Source of the DNA: SAR116 cluster bacterium AG-426-I14
Lineage (GTDB): Bacteria > Pseudomonadota > Alphaproteobacteria > Puniceispirillales > Marisalimonadaceae
DNA length: 64,000 bases
NCBI GenBank assembly: GCA_003210055.1
Contig: QCNS01000010.1
Location: forward strand, 1-64,000
Reading direction: 5' to 3'
Shown: positions 50,798 to 60,947 of the stretch, in pieces
Numbering within the stretch: the stretch's first letter is position 1
How the letters are laid out: each line of letters begins with the position of its first letter
Made by a program: the position numbers and the translations under genes
The notes under the pieces: generated by a model
What the model saw: the letters and a program-made list of their open reading frames with translations, nothing else
Told to the model about the DNA's origin: nothing
The model's database searches: none

Positions 50798-52066
50798 ATG
50801 CGTGAAGTTGTTGTTACTGGATTAGGATTAGTTACTCCTCTTGGAATTGGAACCAAAAATAATTGGAAAAGGCTAATTTCAGGTAATGTAGGTATAGATA
50901 AGATAACTAATTTTGATGTTTCAGATTTACCTTGTAAAATAGCTGGCCAAATACCTTCAAAAGAGAATGATAAAGAGGCTGGACTGGAATTTAACGATTG
51001 GATAAACCCAAAAGAACTTAGAAAGATTGACAGATTTATTGCTTATGGATTAATTGCATCTCAAATAGCGGTTGAGGACTCTGGCTGGAAGCCAGATACA
51101 GAACTTCAAAAAATGCGAACTGGTGTTTTAGTTGGCTCCGGTATTGGTGGTCTAGAAACTATTGCAAACACAACGGAAATACTCTTAACAAAAGGGGTAA
51201 GAAGAGTTAGCCCTTTTTTTATACCTTCTTCTCTCATAAATTTACTTTCTGGACAAATAAGTATTAAATTTCAATTCAAAGGTCCAAACCATTCTGTAGT
51301 AACTGCTTGTTCAACAGGTACACATTCTATTGGTGATGCAGCCAGAATAATTGTTAATGGGAATGCGGATGTTATGATAGCTGGAGGGTCTGAAGCTGCT
51401 TGTTGCAGGATTGGTATGGCAGGTTTTTCCTCAGCAAAAGCATTGAGTACAAACTTTAATGATAACCCAAAAGAATCTTCCAGACCATGGGATATGCAAA
51501 GAGATGGTTTTGTGATGGGTGAAGGTTCTGGTATTTTAGTGCTTGAAGAAAAATCTCATGCAAAAAAAAGAGGAGCAAAAATTTATGCTCAAATAAAAGG
51601 TTATGGAATGTCTGGTGATGCATTTCATATAACTGCTCCAGAAGAAAATGGTGATGGTGGATTTAGAGCTATGAAAGCTGCAATTGAAGATTCAAACTTA
51701 AGTACTAACGATATTGATTATATTAATGCTCATGGAACTTCTACTCCTTTAGGCGATATGATAGAATTAAAAGCTATAGAGAAGTTATTTGATAAAAATA
51801 TCAAAAATATTAGCATTAGTTCTACCAAGTCTGCTACTGGACACTTGCTAGGAGCTGCAGGTGCTATAGAAGCAATTTTCTCAATTTTGGCAATAAAAAA
51901 TAATATTATACCTCCTACAAATAATTTGAAATCTCCTGAAAAAGGCACTGAGAATTTTGACTTGGTACCATTAAAAGCAAAAGAAAAACAGGTTAAAAAT
52001 ATTTTATCAAATTCTTTTGGATTTGGAGGTACTAATGCAAGTCTAGTTATTGGTGAAGCTGATTAA
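50798..52066 (+). CDS. fabF: 3-oxoacyl-[ACP] synthase II
   Basis: This condensing enzyme elongates acyl-ACP with malonyl-ACP. The 422 residues form a thiolase fold with Cys171 in VVTACSTGTHSIGDA and the two active-site histidines in NAHGTSTPLGD and SATGHLLGAAGA. The gatekeeper FGFGGTNASLV lies near the end. It follows acpP by 18 bases and overlaps the putative start of mltG, so translation of mltG may be coupled. Confidence 0.96.
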   Translation: MREVVVTGLGLVTPLGIGTKNNWKRLISGNVGIDKITNFDVSDLPCKIAGQIPSKENDKEAGLEFNDWINPKELRKIDRFIAYGLIASQIAVEDSGWKPDTELQKMRTGVLVGSGIGGLETIANTTEILLTKGVRRVSPFFIPSSLINLLSGQISIKFQFKGPNHSVVTACSTGTHSIGDAARIIVNGNADVMIAGGSEAACCRIGMAGFSSAKALSTNFNDNPKESSRPWDMQRDGFVMGEGSGILVLEEKSHAKKRGAKIYAQIKGYGMSGDAFHITAPEENGDGGFRAMKAAIEDSNLSTNDIDYINAHGTSTPLGDMIELKAIEKLFDKNIKNISISSTKSATGHLLGAAGAIEAIFSILAIKNNIIPPTNNLKSPEKGTENFDLVPLKAKEKQVKNILSNSFGFGGTNASLVIGEAD

Positions 52067-53009
52067 AATTTTGAAAATTAAACTTTTTTGTTTTTTTATT
52101 ATATTCATATCTTTACTTACATTAATTAAAGTTTCTTCTCTTAATAATAGACATATTTGTCAAAATGATAGTCTAATATTAGTAAATAAAGGTTTAAATG
52201 AAAAACAACTAATAAAAAAATTAAACAAATTGAATATAGAAGTATCATACTTAGAATGGAAAATTGTAAAAAAAATTTTTAATCCAAATATTTCAATTAA
52301 ATATGGTGAGTATTTTATACCAAAATACTCTACCATTTCAGATTTACAAAAAAAATTAGACTCAGGTAAAACTTTTGTACGTAAATTTATATTAATTGAA
52401 GGTTGGAATGCAAGAGATCTAAAAGAAAAATTAAATTCATCAGTTGGTTTAATTGGAAAGGTTAAATCACTAAAAGAGGGAATTTATAAACCAGATACTT
52501 ATAATTACAATTGGGGTGATACAAAGTTATCTTTATTAAAAAGAATGGAAGATGAACAAAATAAAATACTAGATAAATACTGGAGTGTAAGGTCAAAAAA
52601 TCAACAAATTAAAAGTAAGTATCAAGCATTAATTTTGGCATCTATAATTGAAAAAGAAACTAATAAAAAATCTGAAACTAAGCTAGTATCAAGTGTTTTT
52701 ATTAATAGGTTAAAAAAAAATATTAGATTGCAATCTGATGTTACTGTTGCATACGGTTTAAATATTTCTGGTGAAAAATTAGTAAAAAAAAATTTAAAAA
52801 CAAAAAATAATTTTAATACCTACATAAATTTTGGATTACCTCCATCACCAATAAGTTATCCTAGTGAATTTTCAATCGAAGCTGCTCTTTTACCTTATAA
52901 GAGTGATTATCTTTTTTTTGTTTCTGATGGAGAAGGTGGTCATAGATTTTCAAAAACTTACAAAGAACATAAAGAAAATATTAAATTGTGGTTAAAAAAT
53001 AAAAAATAA
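52050..53009 (+). CDS. mltG: Endolytic murein transglycosylase MltG (YceG family)
   Basis: This inner-membrane enzyme cuts nascent glycan strands of peptidoglycan. It has about 319 residues, with an N-terminal membrane helix (about 10-27), a LysM-like region with GWNARDLKEKL, and the catalytic core ALILASIIEKETNKKSE with its glutamate, followed by FINRLKKNIRLQSDVTVAYGL and LPPSPISYPSEFSIEAAL. The start is uncertain: TTG at 52050, GTG at 52053 or TTG at 52071 are all possible, the last with GGTGAAG upstream. No ATG fits. It sits between fabF and gmk, a conserved position. Confidence 0.92.
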   Translation: MVKLIKILKIKLFCFFIIFISLLTLIKVSSLNNRHICQNDSLILVNKGLNEKQLIKKLNKLNIEVSYLEWKIVKKIFNPNISIKYGEYFIPKYSTISDLQKKLDSGKTFVRKFILIEGWNARDLKEKLNSSVGLIGKVKSLKEGIYKPDTYNYNWGDTKLSLLKRMEDEQNKILDKYWSVRSKNQQIKSKYQALILASIIEKETNKKSETKLVSSVFINRLKKNIRLQSDVTVAYGLNISGEKLVKKNLKTKNNFNTYINFGLPPSPISYPSEFSIEAALLPYKSDYLFFVSDGEGGHRFSKTYKEHKENIKLWLKNKK

Positions 53010-53022
53010 CTAAGATAATTTT

Positions 53023-53649
53023 ATGAGTTTTTTTGACAGATTCGGTGCATTAATTGTAATTTCTTCTCCATCTGGAGCTGGAAAAACAACAATTTGCAAA
53101 AAATTAATTAGTGAAGACAAAAATTTATATTTATCTGTTTCTGTTACAACTAGAAAAAAAAGAAAGAAAGAAACAGAAGGAATCGATTATTTTTTTTATT
53201 CTAAAAACGATTTTTTGAAATTACAAAAACAAGGTAAATTTCTCGAAACTGCTCAAGTGTTTGATAATTTATATGGTACTTTAAAAGAAGAGGTTAATGA
53301 CAAATTAAAAAAAGGAATTGATGTTATAATAGATATTGATTGGCAAGGTACTAGACAAATTGATAGTTATATGGATGGAAATTTAGTTAAGATTTTTTTA
53401 CTTCCACCCAGCCTTGAAGATCTAAATAAAAGACTGAGTTCTAGAGGTACTGAAAGTTCTGAGGAAATAGAATTGAGACTATCTAAAGCAGTTAAAGAAA
53501 TAGAGCATTTTGATGAATATGATTATATATTAATAAATGATGATTTGAAATCTACATATGAAAACATTAGATCAATTATTAACGCTGAAAGAATGAGAAT
53601 TTCAAGACAAAAGAACTTAAAAAATTTTATTGATATTTTAACAAAATAA
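53023..53649 (+). CDS. gmk: Guanylate kinase
   Basis: This enzyme phosphorylates GMP to GDP with ATP. The 208 residues have the P-loop SSPSGAGKTTICKKL (14-28), the GMP-binding SVTTRKKRKKETEGIDYFF segment with its arginines and tyrosine, and the IDIDWQGTRQI region. The lid and C-terminal helix are normal. It begins 13 bases after mltG and ends six bases from the convergent ksgA. It links with guaB and guaA in the window for GTP supply. Confidence 0.96.
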   Translation: MSFFDRFGALIVISSPSGAGKTTICKKLISEDKNLYLSVSVTTRKKRKKETEGIDYFFYSKNDFLKLQKQGKFLETAQVFDNLYGTLKEEVNDKLKKGIDVIIDIDWQGTRQIDSYMDGNLVKIFLLPPSLEDLNKRLSSRGTESSEEIELRLSKAVKEIEHFDEYDYILINDDLKSTYENIRSIINAERMRISRQKNLKNFIDILTK

Positions 53650-53654
53650 ATGAC

Positions 53655-54476
53655 TTAACCAAGTAATTTTTGTTCTAATTTACAAATTTCTTCTAAAGTA
53701 AGATTTTCTGGCCTTTTTATGGGAGATATATTTAAGTTGTTAAGCATTTCATCACCGCCTTGATTCTTAAAAATTGTTCTCAGCATTTTTCTTCTTTTAG
53801 AGAAAATAAAATGAGTTATCTTTTCTACATTTTTAAAGTTAAATTCATAAAGTGGTTTTTTTCTTGGGGTTAACTCTACAACACTTGAATTAACTTTTGG
53901 TTTTGGATAAAAGGAGGTATTAGAAATATCGAAAAGAATTCTTGATTTTGTAAGCAGGTTTGTTAATACCGATATCCGTCCAAAATTTTTGTTTCCTGGT
54001 CTAGCTACTAATCTTTTAGCAACTTCTTTTTGAAACATTAATGTGATTTTACTATAATTATTAATTTTCTGTAATAATATTATCAACAACTTAGTACTTA
54101 TATTATAAGGTAAGTTTGCGATTATTTGTCTTGGGAAAGTACCTAAATTATAAATTGGAAAAGTTAATGCATCATCATTTATAACTTTTAATCTCTCGGT
54201 ATATAAATTTTGTAAGGGTTGAAGTAACTTAATAGACTCTTTGTCTTTTTCAATGGCATATAAGTTTTTAGCACCATTTTCTAAAATTGCCCTAGTTAAC
54301 CCCCCTGGTCCCGGGCCTATTTCTATAATTGTACTACATAATGGCATTGAATTTATAACAATCTTATTTGTTAAATTCATATCAAATAAGTAATTTTGAC
54401 CATAACTTTTTTTTATTTTAAAGTCATTTTTTAACAAAGTTTCTTTGTTAGGGAATTTATTTTTATTTAATTTCAT
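53655..54476 (-). CDS. rsmA: 16S rRNA dimethyladenosine transferase RsmA/KsgA
   Basis: This enzyme dimethylates A1518 and A1519 of 16S rRNA, a checkpoint of 30S assembly. The 273 residues have GQNYLFDMNLTNKIV, the SAM loop IEIGPGPGGLTRAIL, the catalytic NLPYNIS, and a C-terminal domain with FYPKPKVNSSVVEL and FSKRRKMLRTIFKN. It overlaps pdxA by four bases (ATGA) on the minus strand. The gene is also known as ksgA. Confidence 0.95.
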   Translation of the reverse strand: MKLNKNKFPNKETLLKNDFKIKKSYGQNYLFDMNLTNKIVINSMPLCSTIIEIGPGPGGLTRAILENGAKNLYAIEKDKESIKLLQPLQNLYTERLKVINDDALTFPIYNLGTFPRQIIANLPYNISTKLLIILLQKINNYSKITLMFQKEVAKRLVARPGNKNFGRISVLTNLLTKSRILFDISNTSFYPKPKVNSSVVELTPRKKPLYEFNFKNVEKITHFIFSKRRKMLRTIFKNQGGDEMLNNLNISPIKRPENLTLEEICKLEQKLLG

Positions 54477-55471
54477 TTTTTTTTAATCAACTGTTCAGCT
54501 TTTTTTATTGCTAACATCATGCTAGTGGGGTTGGCTAAATCATGACCTGCTATATCAAGAGCAGTTCCATGATCAGGAGATGTTCTCAAAAAGTCTAATC
54601 CCAGTGTAATATTTACTACTTTGTTAAAGTTTAGAGTTTTGATAGGAATTAAGGCCTGATCATGAAACATACAAACGGCAACATCAAATTTTTTTCTAAT
54701 TTTTTTTTCAAACATTATATCACCAGATATTGGACCAAATACATTGATTCCCTTTTTCTGCAAATAACTAATTGCAGGAATTATGGTTTCAATCTCTTCT
54801 TTACCTATAACTCCATTATCTCCTGAGTGTGGGTTAAGACCTGAAACATAAATTCTAGGTTTTTTAATTTTTAAATATGTCTTTAATTCATCATTTAAAA
54901 CTTCAATTTTTTCAATCAATAATTTTTTAGTAATATTTTTTGAAATATCTTTAATAGGTATATGAGTTGTTAAGGGAACTACATTTAAGTTATATGAATG
55001 TAATAACATTATAGGAATTTTTTTTTTCTTTGAGTGTGATGCTAAAAATTCCGTGTGCCCATTATATTTAAAACCATTTTTTTTCAGTAAGAACTTATTA
55101 ATTGGACAAGTAACCATAGCATTAGCAAGTTTTTCATTTAATAAATAGATGGCTTTTAAAATTGATTTCACGACAAAATTACAATTTACTTCATCTAACA
55201 CACCAGGAGATGGCATTTTACTTAATTTAATTGGCAAAATATTTATAAAATTATATTTATAATCATTAAATTTATGATTTGTAGATAAAATATTTATAGG
55301 TAGTTTAATATTAGATTTGTTACAATAGTGTTTAACTAAATTAGGATCCGTAATGCATATTATTTCAATATCTTTTTTATGAGAATAATTTTGAAGGGAC
55401 TTTACAGTAATTTCTGTAGAAATACTTGCGGGTTCTCCAGCTGTAATGATAATTCTTTTTTTTTGTAGCAT
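54473..55471 (-). CDS. pdxA: 4-hydroxythreonine-4-phosphate dehydrogenase
   Basis: This NAD-dependent enzyme of pyridoxal phosphate synthesis by the DXP route has 332 residues, with an ITAGEPASISTEI opening, the metal-ligand segments NGHTEFLAS, VSGLNPHSGDNGVIG and MFHDQALIP, and a final LRTSPDHGTALDIAG motif. The opening GEPASIS differs slightly from the common GDPAGIG, but the metal ligands are present. It is adjacent to surA (no gap) and ksgA (four-base overlap), the usual surA-pdxA-ksgA order. Confidence 0.93.
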   Translation of the reverse strand: MLQKKRIIITAGEPASISTEITVKSLQNYSHKKDIEIICITDPNLVKHYCNKSNIKLPINILSTNHKFNDYKYNFINILPIKLSKMPSPGVLDEVNCNFVVKSILKAIYLLNEKLANAMVTCPINKFLLKKNGFKYNGHTEFLASHSKKKKIPIMLLHSYNLNVVPLTTHIPIKDISKNITKKLLIEKIEVLNDELKTYLKIKKPRIYVSGLNPHSGDNGVIGKEEIETIIPAISYLQKKGINVFGPISGDIMFEKKIRKKFDVAVCMFHDQALIPIKTLNFNKVVNITLGLDFLRTSPDHGTALDIAGHDLANPTSMMLAIKKAEQLIKKK

Positions 55472-56722
55472 TTAATTATTTTTTATTTCAATTATTGCTT
55501 CGTTTTTAAGTCTTCTTAATAATTTTGATGTAAGGATTTCAATTTTTTTATTTAAAATCAATCTTTTTAACTTTTCTTTTTTTGTAATAATTGAATTTAT
55601 TTTAATTTTTTTACATTTTAAAAATATCATTTCGTAATTTTTTTGGACAATAGGCCTCGTTAATTCGTTTAACTTTATAGAATTAAGTTGATTAATTAAA
55701 AACTCATTTAAATCAGCTAATCTGACTATTAATTTTTCTGTTTTAACTTTATTAGATACATCAATATTTTTTTTAAATTTTTTACAATCATTATTTGTTT
55801 TAAGTGTATTAATTTTTTTATTTAAATCAGCACGTGATATTACATTTGTATTGTATACAATTTTTAAAACTTCAAATTTATCTTCTCTTTTACTTTTTTC
55901 TCCATCTATTCTTTTAGCTAACAATTTAATAAATTTAATATGATTTTTTTTATCAATTCTAATGATTTGACCCTCTTGCATTTTGAAAATTTTTTTAAAC
56001 AAAGACTCTGGTATTTCATTTATATTTTTCCAACTAATTGTTTTGTTTGAAATTTTAATCTTTTTTGAATAGATTTTTTCAATATATTTAAAATTGAATC
56101 CTTTTTTTAAATCTAATAATATTAATTTTAAAATTTGATTTAGTTTCTTTGTATTTTTATCTTTATGTATTCTAATTTCTTCAAAATTGACTTGATTTAG
56201 CTTTTTATCTTTTAAAATTTGACTAGCTTCCTCATCAACTTGCTTAGTATAAAGTTCTAATTCATTTGAAAATTGATTATCAATTAAATATTTTTTTATC
56301 ATTTTGATTTGAAAATTCATTAAAAAAACATCTTCAGATAGATTAAATTTATTTAAGAAATCTTCAAACTTAATCCTTGATCCAGAAAAATTTTTTAAAA
56401 CAAAACTAGATGCATCGTTTTTAGTTAAAATAAGTATATCCTTATTAAATTTTTTTGCTTCATTAATTATTAATTTTTCTTCAACAAGTTTATCTAATGA
56501 TTTTTTAAAATAGATTTCTATATTTCCGTAATCATTATTTTTTTTTGTATTAAAATGTATTAATTTTGATTTTTCTAGTATATCAATTGAAGTTATAGGA
56601 TTATTATCTACCAAAGCTACTATATAATTATCAGCTTTAACAACTTGCAAAGGTAGGATTATACAAATAAAAATCCTTGAAAATAAAGTTAGATATAAAT
56701 AAAAATTATTTACTTTCATCAA
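55472..56722 (-). CDS. surA: SurA-like periplasmic chaperone/peptidyl-prolyl isomerase
   Basis: This periplasmic chaperone for outer-membrane proteins has 416 residues. It begins with a signal peptide (hydrophobic 10-30, cleavage near KADN), then a SurA N-domain starting IVALVDNNPITSIDILEK and FKKSLDKLVEEKLIINEAK, and one or two degenerate parvulin-like domains (about 175-275) without clear catalytic residues. The C-terminal helix is Lys-rich. The sequence is diverged, but the place between lptG and pdxA is the conserved surA position. The start overlaps the end of lptG by 17 bases. Confidence 0.78.
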   Translation of the reverse strand: MMKVNNFYLYLTLFSRIFICIILPLQVVKADNYIVALVDNNPITSIDILEKSKLIHFNTKKNNDYGNIEIYFKKSLDKLVEEKLIINEAKKFNKDILILTKNDASSFVLKNFSGSRIKFEDFLNKFNLSEDVFLMNFQIKMIKKYLIDNQFSNELELYTKQVDEEASQILKDKKLNQVNFEEIRIHKDKNTKKLNQILKLILLDLKKGFNFKYIEKIYSKKIKISNKTISWKNINEIPESLFKKIFKMQEGQIIRIDKKNHIKFIKLLAKRIDGEKSKREDKFEVLKIVYNTNVISRADLNKKINTLKTNNDCKKFKKNIDVSNKVKTEKLIVRLADLNEFLINQLNSIKLNELTRPIVQKNYEMIFLKCKKIKINSIITKKEKLKRLILNKKIEILTSKLLRRLKNEAIIEIKNN

Positions 56723-57836
56723 ACGAACTCACTAAAAAACAACCTGAAAAAAAACTTAACATTGATGGGCCCAAGCCTGCAAGAATTGGATTTAATTTTT
56801 CCATTGAACCAAGAGCTAATATTAAATCTGCAACAAAGTAAATAACAAATCCCACTATTAAAGTAAGTGATATAATTGCGAGAGGAAATTTTCTTTCATT
56901 ATTTTTTAAAATAAGTGAAGCAGAAATTAAAACCATTGATACCATTAAAATTGGCAAACTTAATATTTTTAAAAAATAAATAATATGATTTGATAAGTTT
57001 AATCCAGAGTTACTCATTAAATTAATGTAATTGTAAAGAGAAAAAACATCTAAATGTTCAGGTTTTTCAGTCAAAATTTTAATTTTCTCAAACTTCTTGT
57101 CAGTTAACAATAATAAAGAATTAAACTTATTAGGTTCTTTTTTTCTAGAAAAAATGGTTCCATCAATTAATTCTAACTTTCCATTATTGTATCTCGCTGA
57201 CTCAGCCTTAATCTTACTTATAAACTTATCATCATTATTAAATCTAAAAACATTTATTTTTTTTAAAATATTTTTGTTTTGGTTTATTTTATTTGCATTT
57301 ATTATAAAAGTGGAATTATCATTTTTTTTTAAAAGCCATAAACCTTGTGTTCCAAGGGAGAATTGAGGTATTTGTTTATGTCCAAAAAAATCGTTTTCTA
57401 AATTATAAAATTTTTTATTTAATATGCTTGATATCGGGTTTAAAAATAAAATAGATATAATGCCTATAATTAATACGCTTGAACAAATTGGTAAAATTAA
57501 TTTCCATAATGAAATACCAACAGTTCTGATTACAATAAAATAATTATTTTGTCTCCATTTTATAAAGGTTATGATAGAACCAATTAAAATTGTTAACGGT
57601 AAAATTTTTTGCATTACGTTTGGGCCTTTTAGAAAAGACATTAAAATCAAGTTACTAAAACTAATATCTTTTAATTCACCATAATTAATTTTATTTTCAG
57701 ACCTTCTGTAAAGTTCAATTAGGTCTACAAGAAAAATTAAAATGAAAAATATTGAGAAAATCAAAATCAAATTTATTAAATGATTTTTAATAAGATATTT
57801 AAATAAAATTTTAGGATATGTTTGTTTATTGAGCAT
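56706..57836 (-). CDS. lptG: LPS export ABC transporter permease LptG
   Basis: This inner-membrane subunit of the LptB2FG lipopolysaccharide extractor has 376 residues and six transmembrane segments, three on each side of a periplasmic beta-jellyroll domain (about 145-270). The N-terminus YLIKNHLINLILIFSIFFILIFLVDLIELYRR is typical, and a late segment reads LAGLGPSMLSFFSG. It follows lptF with an 11-base overlap and overlaps surA at its other end. The lptD gene often found between lptG and surA is absent here. Confidence 0.9.
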   Translation of the reverse strand: MLNKQTYPKILFKYLIKNHLINLILIFSIFFILIFLVDLIELYRRSENKINYGELKDISFSNLILMSFLKGPNVMQKILPLTILIGSIITFIKWRQNNYFIVIRTVGISLWKLILPICSSVLIIGIISILFLNPISSILNKKFYNLENDFFGHKQIPQFSLGTQGLWLLKKNDNSTFIINANKINQNKNILKKINVFRFNNDDKFISKIKAESARYNNGKLELIDGTIFSRKKEPNKFNSLLLLTDKKFEKIKILTEKPEHLDVFSLYNYINLMSNSGLNLSNHIIYFLKILSLPILMVSMVLISASLILKNNERKFPLAIISLTLIVGFVIYFVADLILALGSMEKLNPILAGLGPSMLSFFSGCFLVSSFDESK

Positions 57837-58977
57837 TTGTTTTCCATATTTTGAAATTTAGATTTTTAAAAAAAGTTTCAAACTGGAGTAACAGAAAACC
57901 TGATATTACTATTGAGATAGGAATTAAATATAAAAAAGGTAGAAAATTGATATCTTTTGTACTCAAGTTTTTAAAAACTATAAGGATTGTTTGAGTGAGA
58001 AATATTAATCCAAAAATTGATACCCTATACAAAATATTATATTTTCTTGAATTACTAATTAATAATAAGAAACTTAGAACAATCATAGAAAATGTTAAAG
58101 GTAAAAATGAGTTTACATTTCTTGAATGAGCTTCAGCTAAATATTTACTATGATTTTTAAACTCATTATGTAACTTAGACTTATCTATCAAGTCAAAAAA
58201 ACTCAATTCTTTATCTTCTACAAATCTTGATTTAATTGCTGTGCTAACTCCAAATTCAAAATTTTTATTTCTTTTATCACTTTCTTGCAAGTTTATTGTA
58301 TTCATTTCAAAGTCTATGATAGTTGGTATTTTGTTTTTAGGTGAAAATATTTTTGTTCCTTCCTTCAAAACTAAAAAAATGTTACTTTCTTTAGAATAAA
58401 AAATACCTTCTTTAGCAAATATTTCTATATTTTCTTTAATATTTCTTCGATCTTGAACAAATACATTGGTAATTTGATTTTGTGTGCTTTTGTTTTCAAA
58501 GAATATTGTTGTATATTTATCTACATCAATAAATGTTTTTTCATTGAAAGATATTTCAGGAGATCTGTATCTTATTTCATTTTGATAATTTTTAAAGATA
58601 GTATAACTCATTGGAGAGAGAAAATGTAGATTTAAAAATAACAGCACACTAATAAAAAAACTTATTAGTATACCAGGAAAAGCAATTTGCATTCCATTCA
58701 AACCCGCTGACTTCATCACAATAATTTCTTTATCATTTTCCAATCTAGTATATGAAATAAAAATACCAAAAAATATACCAAAGGATAAACTTATTGATAA
58801 CCATGAAGGGATACTTAGAAAAGAAAGTTTAAAAAAATCAAAAATATTACCACCTTTCTCTAAAATAAATTTTATTGACCTAAAAGATTGACTTAACCAT
58901 ACGATACCCATTATTACTAATGTTGAGATTAGCGTGTTTATAAAAGTTATTTTTAGAATGTATTTTGTTATTCTCAT
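57826..58977 (-). CDS. lptF: LPS export ABC transporter permease LptF
   Basis: This is the partner permease of LptG. The 383 residues have six transmembrane segments around a periplasmic jellyroll. The N-terminal part has LSQSFRSIKFILEKGGNIFDFFKLSFLSIPSWLSISLSFGIFFGIF, and the coupling-helix region YTRLENDKEIIVMKSAGLNGMQIAFP matches LptF well. The C-terminal segments begin with FLPLTFSMIVLSFLLL. It is first in a minus-strand run lptF-lptG-surA-pdxA-ksgA and is divergent from pepA, with 54 A+T-rich bases between the start codons. Confidence 0.92.
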   Translation of the reverse strand: MRITKYILKITFINTLISTLVIMGIVWLSQSFRSIKFILEKGGNIFDFFKLSFLSIPSWLSISLSFGIFFGIFISYTRLENDKEIIVMKSAGLNGMQIAFPGILISFFISVLLFLNLHFLSPMSYTIFKNYQNEIRYRSPEISFNEKTFIDVDKYTTIFFENKSTQNQITNVFVQDRRNIKENIEIFAKEGIFYSKESNIFLVLKEGTKIFSPKNKIPTIIDFEMNTINLQESDKRNKNFEFGVSTAIKSRFVEDKELSFFDLIDKSKLHNEFKNHSKYLAEAHSRNVNSFLPLTFSMIVLSFLLLISNSRKYNILYRVSIFGLIFLTQTILIVFKNLSTKDINFLPFLYLIPISIVISGFLLLQFETFFKNLNFKIWKTNAQ

Positions 58978-59031
58978 TTTAAATAATTATATTTAAATAA
59001 ACTTATTTAGTAAATTGTAATAGGGATGATT

Positions 59032-60501
59032 ATGACAAATGTAAATGATTTAAAAATTAAATTTATTAATAAGGTCGATAAAAAGATTTTATTAAAAGAT
59101 AGTGTTCAAATAATTTTTTTTAATAAAAAAAGAAAAATATCATATAGTTCAAACTGGTTTGATAAAAAAGCTGTTTCTTTTTTAGAAAAAAGTTTCAGTT
59201 CTAAAGATTTAAAAAATTTAACATTATTTAGATGTGAGTTTGGTTCTTTTCTTGTTGTATTAGAAGATGAATTAAAGATTGAAAATCAAAATCTTTCATA
59301 TCAAAATTTAGGAGGAAAAGCTTGTGATGTAACAAAAATAAACTCTTTTAAAAATATTAATATTTTTATAGATGATGTTTACCTTGCTTGCAACTTTTTG
59401 TACGGTTTCTGTTTAAAATCCTATAAATTTGATAATTATAAAAGTTCAAAAAAATCTGCCTTTGAAAATAATATAAATTTAATATCAAATAATTGTATTA
59501 AAATTAAAAAATCATTTGATGATTATAAAAACATAATTAGTGGAGTTTATTTTACTAGGGATCTTGTCTGGAAACCTGCAAATATTTTAAAACCATCTAC
59601 TTTTGTTGATGAATGTAAAAAATTATCAAAAAAAGGTGTAAAAATATCAATTTTTGATGAAAAAAAACTTAAGCAATTGGGTATGCATGCACTTTTAGCT
59701 GTTGGTCAAGGTTCTTCTCAACCTAGTTATGTTGTAGTTATGGAATGGAAAGGGGGAACAAAAAAAGATAAGCCTCTTGCATTTATTGGAAAAGGCGTTT
59801 GTTTTGATTCTGGTGGATTATCTCTAAAACCTTCAAAATCTATGGAAGACATGAAGTGGGATATGGGGGGTGCTGGCGTTGTAACCGGATTAATGGATGC
59901 TATATCTGGGACAAAGTTAAAACATAATGTAATTGGTGTTATAGGATTAGTAGAAAATATGCCAGACGGAAATGCTCAGAGACCTGGAGACGTAATAACT
60001 TCTTTTTCTGGCAAAACTATTGAAGTTTTAAATACTGATGCTGAAGGTAGATTAGTACTTGCAGATTTACTTTCCTGGACTGAAGAAAAATTTAATCCAG
60101 CGTTTATGATTAATTTAGCAACTTTAACTGGTGCAATGATCGTAGCACTTGGAAACATTAGGGCAGGCATGTTTTCAAATAATAATCAATTAATTCAAAA
60201 ATTATTAAAATCAGGGGAAAATACTGGTGATAAAGTTTGGAATATGCCAATGGATGTTGAATATGATAAAATGATTAATACTGAAATAGCAGATATGAAA
60301 AATATTGGGGGTATAGGTGCAGGATCTATTACTGCTGCGTGTTTTTTGAAAAGACATATTAAAAGAACAGCATGGGCTCATTTAGATATAGCTGGTGTAA
60401 CATGGAGTAACAAACCCTCAGATACAAATCCAGTTGGAGCATCAGGATGGGGAGTTAAATTGTTATTTGATCTTATTAAAGATTTTGATTATAAAATTTA
60501 G
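59032..60501 (+). CDS. pepA: Leucyl aminopeptidase (M17 family)
   Basis: This cytoplasmic two-metal hexameric aminopeptidase has 489 residues, with a poorly conserved N-domain and a catalytic C-domain. The C-domain contains [30 protein letters not shown] (metal Lys and Asp ligands), [13 protein letters not shown] and the family signature [14 protein letters not shown]. The C-terminus is complete. I use the ATG at 59032 because AGGG runs into an earlier ATG at 59026, leaving the second properly spaced. It is 20 bases before ndk and divergent from lptF. Confidence 0.94.
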   Translation: MTNVNDLKIKFINKVDKKILLKDSVQIIFFNKKRKISYSSNWFDKKAVSFLEKSFSSKDLKNLTLFRCEFGSFLVVLEDELKIENQNLSYQNLGGKACDVTKINSFKNINIFIDDVYLACNFLYGFCLKSYKFDNYKSSKKSAFENNINLISNNCIKIKKSFDDYKNIISGVYFTRDLVWKPANILKPSTFVDECKKLSKKGVKISIFDEKKLKQLGMHALLAVGQGSSQPSYVVVMEWKGGTKKDKPLAFIGKGVCFDSGGLSLKPSKSMEDMKWDMGGAGVVTGLMDAISGTKLKHNVIGVIGLVENMPDGNAQRPGDVITSFSGKTIEVLNTDAEGRLVLADLLSWTEEKFNPAFMINLATLTGAMIVALGNIRAGMFSNNNQLIQKLLKSGENTGDKVWNMPMDVEYDKMINTEIADMKNIGGIGAGSITAACFLKRHIKRTAWAHLDIAGVTWSNKPSDTNPVGASGWGVKLLFDLIKDFDYKI

Positions 60502-60521
60502 TAAAATTAATTGGAGAATTT

Positions 60522-60947
60522 ATGGGAATAGAAAAAACTTTGTCAATAATAAAGCCTGACGCCACAAAAAGAAATATAACAGGGAAAATTAACTCAAAAC
60601 TGGAAGATTCTGGATTAGAAATTATTGGGCAAAAAAGAATACTTTTGACAAAACAAAGAGCTGAGGAATTTTATTTTGTTCACAGAGAAAGACCTTTTTA
60701 CAATAGTCTTGTAAATTATATGATTTCAGGACCAGTAGTTGTACAAGTTTTAATGGGTGAGAATGCTGTCACTCAAAACCGAGAAATTATGGGAGCAACA
60801 GATCCAAAAGAAGCAAAAGTTGGAACTATAAGAAAGGAATTTGCTAAAAGTATCGAGGAAAATTCTGTTCATGGTTCAGATTCTCTGGAAAATGCAAAAA
60901 AAGAAATAGAGTTTTTTTTTACCAACGAGGAAATTATTGAAAATTAA
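60522..60947 (+). CDS. ndk: Nucleoside diphosphate kinase
   Basis: This enzyme balances nucleoside triphosphates by phosphate transfer through a phosphohistidine. The 141 residues match the family length, with [15 protein letters not shown], the [18 protein letters not shown] segment, [18 protein letters not shown] and the active-site His117 in [20 protein letters not shown] precedes the start. It ends in a four-base overlap with a convergent microprotein. It follows pepA without the holC (DNA polymerase chi) gene that often lies near pepA. Confidence 0.96.
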   Translation: MGIEKTLSIIKPDATKRNITGKINSKLEDSGLEIIGQKRILLTKQRAEEFYFVHRERPFYNSLVNYMISGPVVVQVLMGENAVTQNREIMGATDPKEAKVGTIRKEFAKSIEENSVHGSDSLENAKKEIEFFFTNEEIIEN

